DNA of 64,000 bases from Kastovskya adunca ATA6-11-RM4. Lineage in GTDB: Bacteria > Cyanobacteriota > Cyanobacteriia > Cyanobacteriales > Coleofasciculaceae. Location of the stretch: contig JAHHHJ010000009.1 in assembly GCA_019359445.1 (NCBI GenBank), positions 1 through 64,000 on the forward strand. Direction: 5' to 3'. The notes below the pieces were generated by a model, which had not been told where the DNA came from, did not search any database, and saw only the letters and a list, made by a program, of their open reading frames with translations. Both the position numbers and the translations under genes were made by a program. This document shows positions 8,684 to 17,220 of this stretch, piece by piece (position 1 is the stretch's first letter; every line of letters starts with the position of its first letter).

Positions 8684-8711
8684 ATGCCTGCCGATATAGG
8701 CGGGCATTTTT
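8684..8711. terminator. Intrinsic terminator of the ndhAIGE operon
   Basis: ATGCCTGCC and GGCGGGCAT form a 9-bp stem (one G-T pair) with a GATATA loop, followed by a run of T. The preceding A-run would make it work on the other strand too. Confidence 0.85.
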
Positions 8712-8894
8712 GTAGGTAGGCTAGTAGCGCGATCGCTTTTCACAATAACTTTACGGCTCGCTGAGAGGATGGTTGACGACAAGCCTTTGATCGTCTTGGT
8801 ACCTCAGAGATTTAGCTGAAATGGCAGCAGCGATCGCGATAAAAATTTCAGGGTTTAAGATTAAAAAGACACAGATTTATTAGGGATGTGAGCG

Positions 8895-9662
8895 ATGGTG
8901 CAATCTGACCCGAAGCTACGCCTACCAACTAGCGCTGAATTACCTTGCTCAGACGATACACCTGTGGATAACGAAAATCAAAATTTTATTCCTAACTTAC
9001 TATTATTTTTGCTGAAATTCATCTGGGGAAATCGCTCCGATTGGTTTTTTGGAGTAGATATGGGGATTTATCACACAACAGGAGTAAGCCCGTTGGTGCC
9101 TGTTGTTCCAGACGGATTTTTGAGTTTAGGGGTTGAGCGTCACAGCAGCGGGAAGCAGCGGAAAAGCTATGTGGTTTGGGAGGAAAATGGGGTTGTTCCT
9201 ATTTTTACTCTAGAGATTGTGTCGCTGACACCTGGGGGAGAATATGACAAAAAAATGGCAATTTATGCCAACCTGGGAGTTTTATATTATGTGATTTATA
9301 ACCCTGAATATTGGCAACGGGATAGACATCAACCCTTCGAGGTTTATCGCTTAGTTGATGGGGAGTATAAACTGCAAATTGGCGAACCGTACTGGATGAG
9401 TGAGATTAATTTAGGGATTGGACGCGCGCCGTACTGGGATGGAGAGGTAGAGATTGAAGCGCTGTATTGGTACGACCAACAAGGAAATCGCTATCTGACG
9501 GCAGAGGAAAGAGCAGAACAGCAGCGACAACGCGCTCAAAGCGCAGAGCAGGCGCGAAGAGATTCAATACCCCGATTGTTAGGAATGGGGTTAAGTGTGG
9601 AACAGGTGGCAGAAGCACTAAACTTGACGGTGGAGGAAGTCAGGCAGAGCGCTCAACAGTGA
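8895..9662 (+). CDS. Uma2-family (DUF820) endonuclease-like protein
   Basis: Uma2 proteins have a PD-(D/E)XK nuclease-like fold and are hugely expanded in cyanobacteria; their function is not settled. Here the fold signatures are VVPDGFLSLGVER followed by PIFTLEIVS, and further on KMAIYANLGVLYYVIYNP with the family's Y-rich core. The usual catalytic ExK appears as EIVS, so the lysine position is replaced, as in many family members. The C-terminal quarter (from about residue 205) is a Glu/Gln/Arg-rich coiled coil ending in an HTH-like LGMGLSVEQVAEALNLTVEEV segment, a common tail in this group. Start ATG 8895. It is monocistronic. Confidence 0.8.
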   Translation: MVQSDPKLRLPTSAELPCSDDTPVDNENQNFIPNLLLFLLKFIWGNRSDWFFGVDMGIYHTTGVSPLVPVVPDGFLSLGVERHSSGKQRKSYVVWEENGVVPIFTLEIVSLTPGGEYDKKMAIYANLGVLYYVIYNPEYWQRDRHQPFEVYRLVDGEYKLQIGEPYWMSEINLGIGRAPYWDGEVEIEALYWYDQQGNRYLTAEERAEQQRQRAQSAEQARRDSIPRLLGMGLSVEQVAEALNLTVEEVRQSAQQ

Positions 9663-9708
9663 GATGACGACTAGCGCGCTCGCTTTTCACCAGAAAAACG
9701 AGCGAGAA

Positions 9709-9730
9709 GCCCCTGGCTTTAGACATGGGG
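9709..9730. repeat. Subterminal hairpin, left end of the iscB element
   Basis: A CCCC/GGGG stem encloses TGGC TTTA GACA with one mismatch and a bulged T. The same pattern recurs at 11372-11393. A further perfect hairpin GCGACT-TC-AGTCGC follows at 9742-9755, just past the iscB stop codon. Confidence 0.65.
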
Positions 9731-9772
9731 AGGAAAGCGGCAGCGACTTCAGTCGCCTGGAAATTTCTTCCT

Positions 9773-11143
9773 TCAAAATGCGTAGCTATAACCATCTTTT
9801 TTGTGGATTGCTTTGCAATACTTGTAGCTAACGCCTGCCACTCTCGCAGACTTAGTTACGATATCAAAACTGCCTGAAGCACGGCACAGAACCCGCCCTG
9901 CGTAGCAGCCTATTTTCTTCCCTGCGGTAACGGTTGCGCTAACAATATCGCCAGTTTGAAAACCTTTATGGATTTGCACTCTAGACTTATGCCGAATGGG
10001 AAATCCGTACTGGTTTGTGCCGCACATCTGTCGTGTCCCGTGACCTTTTGCCGCAATCAGCAACGGCTTTGAAGTCAAGACTGTGAGTGTCTCAAACTTA
10101 CCCACACACGCAGCATCAAGCCAGTGCGATTTAGCCAATCCTAATCGATTGCGATTGAACTTAGTTTGCCCTCCCGTACCAGTAGTGACGGGCAATCCCG
10201 TCTCTTTAAGTGCATTAAATAATGCCCATCGGGTTGAGTTGACCGCTGCTGCATCTTTAAGCGGCAGTTTTGCCTGTTTGAGAATGCGGTTTAACAGGTC
10301 GGGTTTAGTCGCCAGGAATTCTCGAACATCCTGATTGCCTTTCTTTTGATTACAATCGTGACAGGCAATCGTTAAGTTAGAAACCCTGTCCGAGCCACCT
10401 CTTGATTTGGGTTGAATGTGTTCAATCTCGAACGCTACATTTTCAACCGAGCAATAAGCGCACTGCCGATTCCATTTTTCCAAGAGATACTGCCGGACTT
10501 CGTAACCCTGTAATTCTCCTTGCTGATACAAGACGCCTGAGATTTCAGGGTTTTGCATTAGTTGGGTATCGAACCGCACTAGCTCTTGAACAATGCGAGC
10601 AATGGGAGCAAATCGAATCAACTTGTGAACCCATGTAAGTGTTGTTTCGACCCGATGCTGCAAGGATGGAGCTAGCCAACCATCGGGACGAGTGCGATTG
10701 AGGAATCGTGCCTGCCGATAGCGAGTTTTGCGATTGCGTCTTCCTCGCCTAAGTTGACGGCGAGAGAGAAGTGCTTCTTTAATTTGTTGTCCCCGGTGTT
10801 GCAGTTCGGCTCCGAAGATAATCTCGTTGCCCTGTTTGATTGCAATCCCCGTGACTTTCGATCCGGGATCTAATTTGAGTTCTAGCGGTTCAGGATTCGT
10901 CTCAACACTTCGGCTCTGACTTCGCGGCTCGACTGAGCTTCGCCGAACGTCTGAGCGCGGTTCCTGAGCCTGCCGAAGGGCAGTCGAACGCTCAGTGACC
11001 ACTGCTTTGTTCAAAACAATCGTAAACGGATAGCGACGAAATACCGCTGCCTTGCCTGCTTTCAGCAATGACCTTGCCATTCCTGGTTTACAGGGTGATA
11101 GCGGTTGGCGATCGGTATCAATTACAAAGACAAAGTTAGACAT
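9773..11143 (-). CDS. iscB: IscB RNA-guided endonuclease (OMEGA nuclease, Cas9 ancestor family)
   Basis: IscB uses an omega-RNA from its own locus to cut DNA and helps IS200/IS605-type elements persist. Starting at ATG 11141-11143 (GAGGAG 9 bases upstream) it has 456 residues. Features in order: an N-terminal PLMP-type domain with PLSPCKPGMARSLLKAGKAA; RuvC-I LDPGSKVTGIA (D92); an arginine-rich bridge helix near 132-150; RuvC-II IVQELVRFD (E187); an HNH domain with CAYC, EIEHIQPKSRGG (H242) and CHDCNQKKGN; RuvC-III KSHWLDAACVG (H340, D343); and a C-terminal part of about 110 residues for target-adjacent-motif recognition. All expected catalytic residues are present. Odd: residues about 49-81 are encoded by an inserted palindromic repeat. 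A longer start 51 bases upstream is possible but lacks a ribosome site. Confidence 0.9.
   Translation of the reverse strand: MSNFVFVIDTDRQPLSPCKPGMARSLLKAGKAAVFRRYPFTIVLNKAVVTERSTALRQAQEPRSDVRRSSVEPRSQSRSVETNPEPLELKLDPGSKVTGIAIKQGNEIIFGAELQHRGQQIKEALLSRRQLRRGRRNRKTRYRQARFLNRTRPDGWLAPSLQHRVETTLTWVHKLIRFAPIARIVQELVRFDTQLMQNPEISGVLYQQGELQGYEVRQYLLEKWNRQCAYCSVENVAFEIEHIQPKSRGGSDRVSNLTIACHDCNQKKGNQDVREFLATKPDLLNRILKQAKLPLKDAAAVNSTRWALFNALKETGLPVTTGTGGQTKFNRNRLGLAKSHWLDAACVGKFETLTVLTSKPLLIAAKGHGTRQMCGTNQYGFPIRHKSRVQIHKGFQTGDIVSATVTAGKKIGCYAGRVLCRASGSFDIVTKSARVAGVSYKYCKAIHKKDGYSYAF
10901..11000. repeat. Dispersed palindromic repeat inserted in frame in iscB
   Basis: The words CGACTGAGC, GCCGAA, TGAGCGCGG, CCTGAGCC, TGCCGAAGGGCAGTCGAAC and GCTCAGT are inverted copies of each other, the pattern of a REP-like dispersed repeat. 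Its product is a low-complexity Ser/Arg/Gln segment. Other IscB proteins pass from the PLMP domain to RuvC-I without such a stretch. Confidence 0.6.
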
Positions 11144-11393
11144 TGTTGCGTCTCCTCTGATTTCTCGTAATGTTCGCTTCGCCAATGTTTTCAAGGCTTG
11201 TCATGTTGGCTGCACTTCCTTAACCCATTACAGATGTTTAACAACCAACGATAGGGCTACAAACTAGCGACGCATTTGTAGGTATCGTGACCTTAAAAAC
11301 GTAGACCTCGAAGGTATACGGCTGGTCATGTTCTGGCTTGTATCCCGCTCGAAGAGTCGGGCAGTCTACAAGCCCCTGCCTTTAGGCATGGGG
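11144..11393 (-). ncRNA. Putative omega-RNA (guide scaffold) region of iscB
   Basis: In IscB loci the guide RNA is encoded directly upstream of the nuclease gene, with the guide drawn from DNA just outside the element end. Here about 250 non-coding bases lie between the right-end hairpin and the iscB start. They can form CCCGACTCTTCGAGCGGG (stem-loop at 11344-11361) and several smaller stems. The guide would be read from about 11395-11420, outside the element. Boundaries and folding are inferred from family layout and not computed. Confidence 0.5.
11372..11393. repeat. Subterminal hairpin, right end of the iscB element
   Basis: CCCCTGCC-TTTA-GGCA-T-GGGG pairs fully apart from one bulged T. 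It is the better-preserved partner of the 9709-9730 hairpin and lies in the same orientation. Confidence 0.7.
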
Positions 11394-11592
11394 TTCATGA
11401 CAGTTACATATTTTCTGGCTGGAGGTACTACCTCTGTCGGGAATGGCAATGCCATACCCCTGTTTATAGCAGACCTATAAATTACTGAGGGCGATCGCAC
11501 TTAAGAAATTTGGCGGAAATTGCCGAGGCGATCGCTCTACAATAGAAAATTCAAGTATCCGACTAATCACCTCACGATGACTGCCTGGGCTG

Positions 11593-12996
11593 ATGAGCGC
11601 TAGAACACTGTTTGACAAAGTTTGGGACTTACATACCGTAGGCACGTTGCCTTCTGGTCAGACTCAGCTATTTATCGGTTTACACTTAATTCACGAAGTC
11701 ACCAGTCCGCAAGCTTTTGCAATGCTGCGGGAGCGAGGACTGAAGGTACTGTTTCCCGATCGCACCGTTGCCACGGTCGATCATATCGTTCCCACAGAAA
11801 ATCAAGCACGTCCTTTTGTCGATGTACTGGCAGAAGAGATGATGCAGGCGTTGGAGAAAAACTGCAAAGATTACGGCATTCGCTTTTACAACGTAGGTTC
11901 TGGCAATCAAGGCATCGTCCACGTCATTGCCCCCGAACAAGGCTTGACTCAACCCGGAATGACCGTAGCCTGCGGAGATTCTCATACCTCAACCCATGGT
12001 GCGTTTGGCGCGATCGCTTTTGGCATTGGCACCTCTCAAGTCCGCGATGTCTTAGCCTCCCAAACTCTTGCTCTGTCTAAGCTCAAAGTCCGCAAAATTG
12101 AAGTCAACGGCGAATTACCGCCAGGAGTTTATGCCAAAGATGTCATCCTCCATATCATCCATACCCTCGGCGTAAAAGGTGGCGTCGGCTACGCCTACGA
12201 GTTTGCTGGCACCACTTTTGAGCAGATGAACATGGAAGAGCGGATGACTGTCTGTAATATGTCCATTGAAGGTGGCGCTCGTTGCGGCTATATTAATCCC
12301 GATCAAGTGACCTTTGAATACCTCAAGGACAAAGATTGTGCCCCCAAAGGTGAAAAATGGCAGGAAGCTGTGGAATGGTGGACAAGCCTCCGCAGCGATC
12401 CAGATGCCCTTTTTGATGATGTTGTCACCTTTGATGCTGCGGAGATAGCGCCGACAGTCACCTGGGGAATTACGCCAGGTCAAGGAATTGCCGTTAATCA
12501 AGTTGTCCCCCTTGCCGATACCTTGCCAGAAAGCGAAAGAGCGATCGCCTCGGAAGCCTACCGCTACATGGAGCTGACTCCAGGTGTGCCGATTCAAGGT
12601 ACAAAAATCGATGTCTGTTTTATTGGTAGCTGCACCAACGGACGCTTGAGCGACTTGCGAGAAGCCGCTAAATTCGCTAAAGGTAGGCATGTAGCAGAGG
12701 GAATTAAAGCCTTTGTCGTCCCCGGTTCAGAACGGGTAAAAAAGGAAGCGGAAGCGGAAGGATTGCACAAAATCTTCACTGAAGCTGGATTTGAGTGGCG
12801 CGAACCGGGATGCTCTATGTGTCTAGCGATGAATCCCGACAAACTGCAAGGAAACCAAATTAGCGCATCTTCCTCTAACCGCAACTTCAAAGGTCGTCAG
12901 GGTTCCTCAACAGGACGAACCCTGCTGATGAGTCCAGCAATGGTGGTTGCAGCAGCAGTTAAGGGTGAAGTGTCAGACGTGCGGGAGTTGATTTAG
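11593..12996 (+). CDS. leuC: 3-isopropylmalate dehydratase large subunit
   Basis: LeuC with LeuD isomerises 2-isopropylmalate to 3-isopropylmalate in leucine synthesis and holds a [4Fe-4S] cluster. The 467-residue aconitase-type protein shows [34 protein letters not shown] (first cluster Cys) and [14 protein letters not shown] (the CxxC pair). [20 protein letters not shown] is at its C-terminus. Length is standard. It is separated from leuD by an opposing gene, so the two subunits are not in one operon here. A strong terminator follows at 13040. Confidence 0.97.
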   Translation: MSARTLFDKVWDLHTVGTLPSGQTQLFIGLHLIHEVTSPQAFAMLRERGLKVLFPDRTVATVDHIVPTENQARPFVDVLAEEMMQALEKNCKDYGIRFYNVGSGNQGIVHVIAPEQGLTQPGMTVACGDSHTSTHGAFGAIAFGIGTSQVRDVLASQTLALSKLKVRKIEVNGELPPGVYAKDVILHIIHTLGVKGGVGYAYEFAGTTFEQMNMEERMTVCNMSIEGGARCGYINPDQVTFEYLKDKDCAPKGEKWQEAVEWWTSLRSDPDALFDDVVTFDAAEIAPTVTWGITPGQGIAVNQVVPLADTLPESERAIASEAYRYMELTPGVPIQGTKIDVCFIGSCTNGRLSDLREAAKFAKGRHVAEGIKAFVVPGSERVKKEAEAEGLHKIFTEAGFEWREPGCSMCLAMNPDKLQGNQISASSSNRNFKGRQGSSTGRTLLMSPAMVVAAAVKGEVSDVRELI

Positions 12997-13039
12997 AGAC
13001 ATCCCTCGTTAAATGCGATCGCGATCCTGCTGCACAAAC

Positions 13040-13075
13040 AAAGAGGGTGGACTTTTTTATAAGTTCACCCTCTTT
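13040..13075. terminator. Strong bidirectional terminator between leuC and the repeat-protein gene
   Basis: AAAGAGGGTGGACTT and AAGTTCACCCTCTTT form a 15-bp stem with one G-T pair and a six-base loop. A/T-rich flanks allow termination of leuC (plus) and of the converging gene at 13145 (minus). Confidence 0.8.
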
Positions 13076-13144
13076 AGATTATTGGCTGCAAGCCCCCCTA
13101 GAAGGGCGAGGCTTGTATCCCATTTATCTATCTAGATCAAGTCC

Positions 13145-14272
13145 TTACTTGGTCTTGTCTGTATCGATTCTTGTGTCTCTGATGACAACTCTTTCTCTAA
13201 CTTCTGCAGTACCGGAGACTTGGATGTCATTATCCTTATTTTGCTCTTTGGCAGAGTCGGCTGCATTCTTGGCAGAAGACTTCACATCCTGTGCTGCACC
13301 TTTAGCAGAGTCAGCGGTACTTTGAGCAGAAGACTTCACATCCTGTGCTGCACTTTTAGCTGCGCCTTTAGCAGAGTCGGCGGTACTTTGGGCAGAAGAC
13401 TTCACATCCTGTGCTGCACTTTTAGCAGATTCGGCTGCACTCTTACCAGAAGACTTCAACGAGTCAGCGGCACTCTTACCAGAAGACTTCAACGAGTTAG
13501 CCGCACTTTTTATAGATGGCTCAACTGCCTTTGCTGTACTTTTTATACTTGTTCTCGCATCTTTGGTAGCACCCTCAACTTCTTGAGCTACAGCTTTAAC
13601 AGAAGGTGTTACTTCATCAGCAGTATGTTTAATTGAGTTTGCTGCACTTTCTACGGAAGGCTGAACACCTTCAATAGTGTGAGTGACTGAATCTTTGACA
13701 TCTCTAATCGCAGGTCTGACTTCCTCAGATGCCCCTTTGACTGCATCTACAACAGAAGGCTTGGTTTCTTTAACTGTCTGATCGACAGATTCAGCTATAC
13801 CTTTAATCGAAGGTCTAGCATCCTCAACTGTCCCTTTGACTGCCTCTGCTGTACCTTTGATAGATGGCTTGACTTCCTCAACCGTTTCCTTTGCGGCTGT
13901 TCCTATCTCTTCTACAGTGTGCTTAACACCGTCTGCTACAGAGTGGGCTGCATCGCCTAAGTTATCTACAGCGCGGTTAACCGTATCAGCAGTACCTTTG
14001 CCGACCATAGCGCCAGCAACGGAACCGACTACAGCGCCAACAATTCCTGAGCGAGCACCGAGAACACCGCCAATTGCTGCTCCCGCGACTCTTGCACCGA
14101 TACCTGAGCCTGAGCCTGATGATTTATGTTGATCAGATTCAGAATTCTCGTCAGTCTGAGCCTGAGTTACCTGATTTTCAACCTTGTCAGTTTTCTTCTC
14201 TGGCAAGTTAAGATCTGCGTCAGGTTGGTTAAAGGGTTGGTTATTGTTATTCATAATGCCTAATGGGTTCAT
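13145..14272 (-). CDS. Low-complexity amphipathic repeat protein (LEA-like), glycine-zipper N-part
   Basis: I do not recognise a named family. Residues 1-55 are polar and Gln/Asn/Asp-rich. About 56-95 are a Gly/Ala/Val zipper (GAIGGVLGARSG..GAVVGSVAGAMVG type). From about 110 to 350 the chain is made of imperfect 11-22-residue repeats rich in Ala, Lys, Ser, Asp and Thr (for example KPSIKGTAEAVKGTVEDARP, then AAQDVKSSAQSTADSAKGA). These are predicted to be long amphipathic helices. Composition resembles LEA or apolipoprotein-like stress proteins, so a role in desiccation or membrane protection is a guess. Near-identical DNA copies 54 and 66 bases apart show recent repeat expansion. An internal ATG at 14254 is an alternative start. 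Confidence 0.75.
   Translation of the reverse strand: MNPLGIMNNNNQPFNQPDADLNLPEKKTDKVENQVTQAQTDENSESDQHKSSGSGSGIGARVAGAAIGGVLGARSGIVGAVVGSVAGAMVGKGTADTVNRAVDNLGDAAHSVADGVKHTVEEIGTAAKETVEEVKPSIKGTAEAVKGTVEDARPSIKGIAESVDQTVKETKPSVVDAVKGASEEVRPAIRDVKDSVTHTIEGVQPSVESAANSIKHTADEVTPSVKAVAQEVEGATKDARTSIKSTAKAVEPSIKSAANSLKSSGKSAADSLKSSGKSAAESAKSAAQDVKSSAQSTADSAKGAAKSAAQDVKSSAQSTADSAKGAAQDVKSSAKNAADSAKEQNKDNDIQVSGTAEVRERVVIRDTRIDTDKTK
13240..13510. repeat. Tandem coding repeats within the LEA-like gene
   Basis: GCAGAAGACTTCACATCCTG recurs at 13272, 13326 and 13392 (spacings 54 and 66 bases, multiples of three). CTTACCAGAAGACTTCAACG occurs twice at about 13442-13500. The copies differ by only a few bases, so they can recombine and change protein length without breaking frame. 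Confidence 0.75.
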
Positions 14273-14538
14273 CTTATATGTACACTTACAACATTAGCGA
14301 ATTAGCCTGAGAAACTCTCCAGCTTGAGGAGTAGATCCCACTCAACTTAAGAAGTAACTCAGGAAAGATGTTTAGTTTTACCAACTGAGACATATAGCAC
14401 TAGTAACGGCTCTCTTTGTAGAGAAATTGCAAGTTGCGACATGCAGACCTTGAGACATCAGCAACAGACCAGAGAGTCTGGCATGATATTAGAATGCTCT
14501 GTGTAATAGGCTACAAATAAACAATTAGGATTGAATTA

Positions 14539-15141
14539 ATGAATCAAGTCAAAACAGTTAGAGGACGGGGTATTCCTCTCGTTGGTAATGATATTGATAC
14601 CGATAGAATTATCCCCGCTCGCTTTTTGCGTTGCGTCACGTTTGATGGATTAGGAGAACAAGCGTTTGCCGATGATCGCGCCCAATCTCAAGGAGAACAT
14701 CCCTTTGACCAACCCCAGTATCAAGGCGCGCTCGTCCTAGTCGTTAATGGCAACTTTGGCTGTGGTTCCTCGCGAGAACACGCTCCCCAAGCGTTATCGA
14801 AATGGGGTATTCAAGCCATTGTTGGAGAGAGTTTTGCCGAAATATTCTTTGGTAACTGCGTGGCGATCGGAATTCCTTGCGTGACGATGGAACCAGAGAT
14901 GGTGAAGCAGTTACAGGCGCTATTGCAAGAGAATCCCCAAGCTTCGGTAAGTGTGGATTTAGAAGCCATGCAAGTCTGTTGCGGTGACTTCCAAGCTCCT
15001 ACATCTATGGGTAAGGGGTCAAGGCAAATGCTGACCACAGGTACTTGGGATAGTTGTGGACAACTAGTTGCCCAAACTGAGCAAATTCGGGCTACGGCTG
15101 CCAAATTACCCTACGTTGATTGGGGCAGTCAAGTTGCGTAA
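14539..15141 (+). CDS. leuD: 3-isopropylmalate dehydratase small subunit
   Basis: LeuD is the swivel-domain partner of LeuC in leucine biosynthesis. The 200-residue protein shows [30 protein letters not shown] and [19 protein letters not shown], all diagnostic. Length is typical. It has its own upstream region of 266 bases behind the opposing repeat-protein gene, so it must be transcribed apart from leuC. ATTAGGATTGAATTA precedes the ATG with a weak ribosome site. Confidence 0.96.
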   Translation: MNQVKTVRGRGIPLVGNDIDTDRIIPARFLRCVTFDGLGEQAFADDRAQSQGEHPFDQPQYQGALVLVVNGNFGCGSSREHAPQALSKWGIQAIVGESFAEIFFGNCVAIGIPCVTMEPEMVKQLQALLQENPQASVSVDLEAMQVCCGDFQAPTSMGKGSRQMLTTGTWDSCGQLVAQTEQIRATAAKLPYVDWGSQVA

Positions 15142-15211
15142 CGTCAGGCTAAAGAGTTAAAGCCTGGGAAAATACTGTGGCTCTAAGTTGGAAGCTGACA
15201 GTTCAAGCGAG

Positions 15212-15236
15212 GTAGGGTAGGCATCGTCCACCCTAC
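15212..15236. repeat. GTAGGGT ... ACCCTAC hairpin between converging leuD and znuB
   Basis: A 7-bp stem with an inner GG/CC pair after a bulge; no T-run follows. The words GTAGGGTGGG/CCCACCCTAC are frequent dispersed elements in cyanobacteria. It may act as a weak terminator. Confidence 0.45.
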
Positions 15237-15242
15237 AAATTA

Positions 15243-16127
15243 TCAATTTAGATTCTTCAGTTTTTCTAACATCCGAGCGGTACGACTAACTGTTCCGGGT
15301 TCTGTCAAAATTCCTTGGGTTGGACTAAACAAGAATGCTAGTAAGAAGAAACCGAATACAACCATAACGATCGCTGGCCCTGATGGCACATTTAGGTAAT
15401 AACTGATATACATTCCAGTAATACTAGAAATCACCCCAATTATTGCACCAACAAACATCATCTGGTGTAATTCTTTGACTAATAGATAAGCAGTAATTGC
15501 TGGGCCAACTAACAGGGAAATGACTAGTAATACTCCCACGGTTTGCATACTAGCAACAATGGTTAGAGTAATCGCACAGATTAGACCGAAATACATCGCC
15601 GTTACAGGTAAGCCACTGGCTTGTGCGCCTAGGGGATCAAAAGTATAAAACAATAGTTCTTTATAAAAAAGCTTAGTTAGTACTAAGATGAACAGGGTGA
15701 CGACCAGAGTTTGCCAGACATCTGTAGGTCTTACTCCTAAAATATCGCCAAAAAGAATGTGAGTAAGATCGAGGCGGTTTGTCTTTAATACAGTGATTAA
15801 AATCACTCCTAATCCCAAAAAACTGGTTAGGGTTAACGCCATTGCTGCATCAACTTTTACCCGCGATCGCGTCCGAATTCCTGCCACAACTAAAGCACTG
15901 AGAATTCCGGCAATAAATGCACCAACTGAGAGATTGATTCCTAAATAAAATGCAATAGATAATCCTGGAATAACAGCATGGGCAATCACATCACCAATCA
16001 TTCCTATCTGTTGCACAATCAAGTAGCTGCCCACAACGGCACCCAATACCCCCATCAACACCCCAATTGCTAGGGCATTTCGCATAAACTCAAAGGTTAG
16101 TGGTTCAACAAGTAGTTCCAATATCAC
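15243..16127 (-). CDS. znuB: Zinc ABC transporter permease (ABC-3 family)
   Basis: This permease forms the membrane channel of a high-affinity Zn (or Mn) importer. The 294-residue protein has eight or nine hydrophobic helices, with the family motifs GVLGAVVGSYLIVQQIGMIG near the N-terminus and GVLLVISLLVGPAITAYLL in the second half. Start is GTG at 16127, seven bases after the znuC stop, so znuC-znuB form an operon. Zinc is favoured over manganese because of the His-rich binding protein and Zur-like boxes next door. Confidence 0.9.
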   Translation of the reverse strand: MILELLVEPLTFEFMRNALAIGVLMGVLGAVVGSYLIVQQIGMIGDVIAHAVIPGLSIAFYLGINLSVGAFIAGILSALVVAGIRTRSRVKVDAAMALTLTSFLGLGVILITVLKTNRLDLTHILFGDILGVRPTDVWQTLVVTLFILVLTKLFYKELLFYTFDPLGAQASGLPVTAMYFGLICAITLTIVASMQTVGVLLVISLLVGPAITAYLLVKELHQMMFVGAIIGVISSITGMYISYYLNVPSGPAIVMVVFGFFLLAFLFSPTQGILTEPGTVSRTARMLEKLKNLN

Positions 16128-16133
16128 ATCCCC

Positions 16134-16853
16134 TTAGGCAATGACTAAGTTTAGTTTTTTGCCGTAAGCTTTTGTGAGATTCTCCGCCGTCAAAACGTCA
16201 GCTTTTGAACCCGCCGCAATCAGTTGTTGATTAAGCAATAAAAATTGGTCGTAATTTTCTAAGGTTTCTCCTAGGTCATGGCTAATGACTAATATGACTT
16301 TATTCTGCGATTTCAGTTCAGAAAAAATATCAAAAACAACTTCTTCTGTCTTTTTGTCAACGCCAGCAAATGGCTCATCAAAAAACAACAAATCAGCTTG
16401 TTGAGCCAGCGCTCTTGCCAGAAATACCCGCTGCTGCTGCCCACCAGACAATTCGCCAATTTGACGATCGCGATACTTGCTCATCCCTACCCGTTCTAGG
16501 GCATCTTTGACGAGTTCTTGTGATTGACGACTGGGTTCTCGGAACCACTTTGTATGTACAGTGCGACCCATCATGACAACACGATGGACTGTGATCGGAT
16601 AATCCCAGTCAATGTGCGATCGCTGCGGTACATAAGCGACTCGTCGCAACTGTCTTTTTAAGGATTGGGAGCGAAATTTTACAGCCCCCTGAGCGAGGGG
16701 AATCAACCCCAGCATCGCTTTAACCAAAGTACTTTTGCCAGCACCATTAGGCCCCAGCAGACTAGTGACTTGTCCTGGCTGGAGAGAGAACGAGACACCC
16801 CTAAGCGCCCAGTTATCTCGGTAACTGACCGCTAGGTCTTGAACCTCAAGCAT
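16134..16853 (-). CDS. znuC: Zinc ABC transporter ATP-binding protein
   Basis: ATPase that drives metal import with ZnuB. The 239 residues include Walker A LLGPNGAGKST, the ABC signature LSGGQQQRVFLARAL, Walker B LLFFDEPFAGVD and the switch histidine in VISHDLG. Length is normal for ZnuC/MntA-type ATPases. It is the first gene of the minus-strand znuCB operon and diverges from znuA over a 367-base region with Zur-like boxes. Confidence 0.92.
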   Translation of the reverse strand: MLEVQDLAVSYRDNWALRGVSFSLQPGQVTSLLGPNGAGKSTLVKAMLGLIPLAQGAVKFRSQSLKRQLRRVAYVPQRSHIDWDYPITVHRVVMMGRTVHTKWFREPSRQSQELVKDALERVGMSKYRDRQIGELSGGQQQRVFLARALAQQADLLFFDEPFAGVDKKTEEVVFDIFSELKSQNKVILVISHDLGETLENYDQFLLLNQQLIAAGSKADVLTAENLTKAYGKKLNLVIA

Positions 16854-16872
16854 TACTTAAACTTTTTTTGAG

Positions 16873-16885
16873 AATGACTACCATT
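16873..16885. promoter_or_regulatory. Weak Zur-like box upstream of znuCB
   Basis: AATGACTACCATT matches the znuA-side box AATGATTATCATT at 11 of 13 positions and lies 20 bases before the znuC start codon. The rest of 16886-17146 shows no gene or repeat. Confidence 0.4.
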
Positions 16886-17146
16886 AGCATAGTAGGATTG
16901 GAGATTATTCGGCAACTGTTCCGGTTCGGCATTAATAAGCTGCCGTTGATTGTTACTACTCTCAAGGACGGGTTAGGGTTTGGCACAAAGTTTTAGTTTT
17001 CTCTCAACTTGAAAGATACGGGCAACACTCCCCCCGGTAAGCGCCCCAATCAGGATGTTTGACCTCTATACATAACGGACAAGATTGGCGATCGCGCGCA
17101 CTTATGATCAGAAAAATTTAATTGCTGAAAAACCCTTGTCGGATAG

Positions 17147-17159
17147 AATGATTATCATT
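17147..17159. promoter_or_regulatory. Zur-like operator upstream of znuA
   Basis: AATGATTATCATT is a perfect 6-1-6 palindrome, 61 bases before the znuA start. It has the general form of Fur-family zinc (Zur) boxes and recurs with one change before the CobW-type gene at 4338. Confidence 0.7.
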
Positions 17160-17220
17160 AACATAAAATACTCTTGGCGTTCTTTATCCAGATATTAAGT
17201 TCAATCTAAGGAGCTTATTG

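Larger units (their letters stand above)
9707..11393. mobile_element. Non-autonomous IS200/IS605-like element carrying iscB
   Basis: The iscB gene is bracketed by two similar imperfect hairpins in the same orientation: GCCCCTGGCTTTAGACATGG at the left (9709-9730) and GCCCCTGCCTTTAGGCATGG at the right (11372-11393). Each has a CCCC/GGGG stem, a TTTA loop and one bulged T. Same-strand subterminal hairpins with a bulge are the recognition elements of Y1 transposases (TnpA) of IS200/IS605. No tnpA is present, so the element would need one in trans. Exact cleavage points cannot be fixed and may lie about 5-25 bases outside the hairpins. Confidence 0.7.

Noticed and set aside
13047-13636. Plus-strand frames with Cys/Arg/Leu repeats
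   Set aside because: They are antisense of the repeat-rich minus-strand gene; the composition is an artefact of that repeat.
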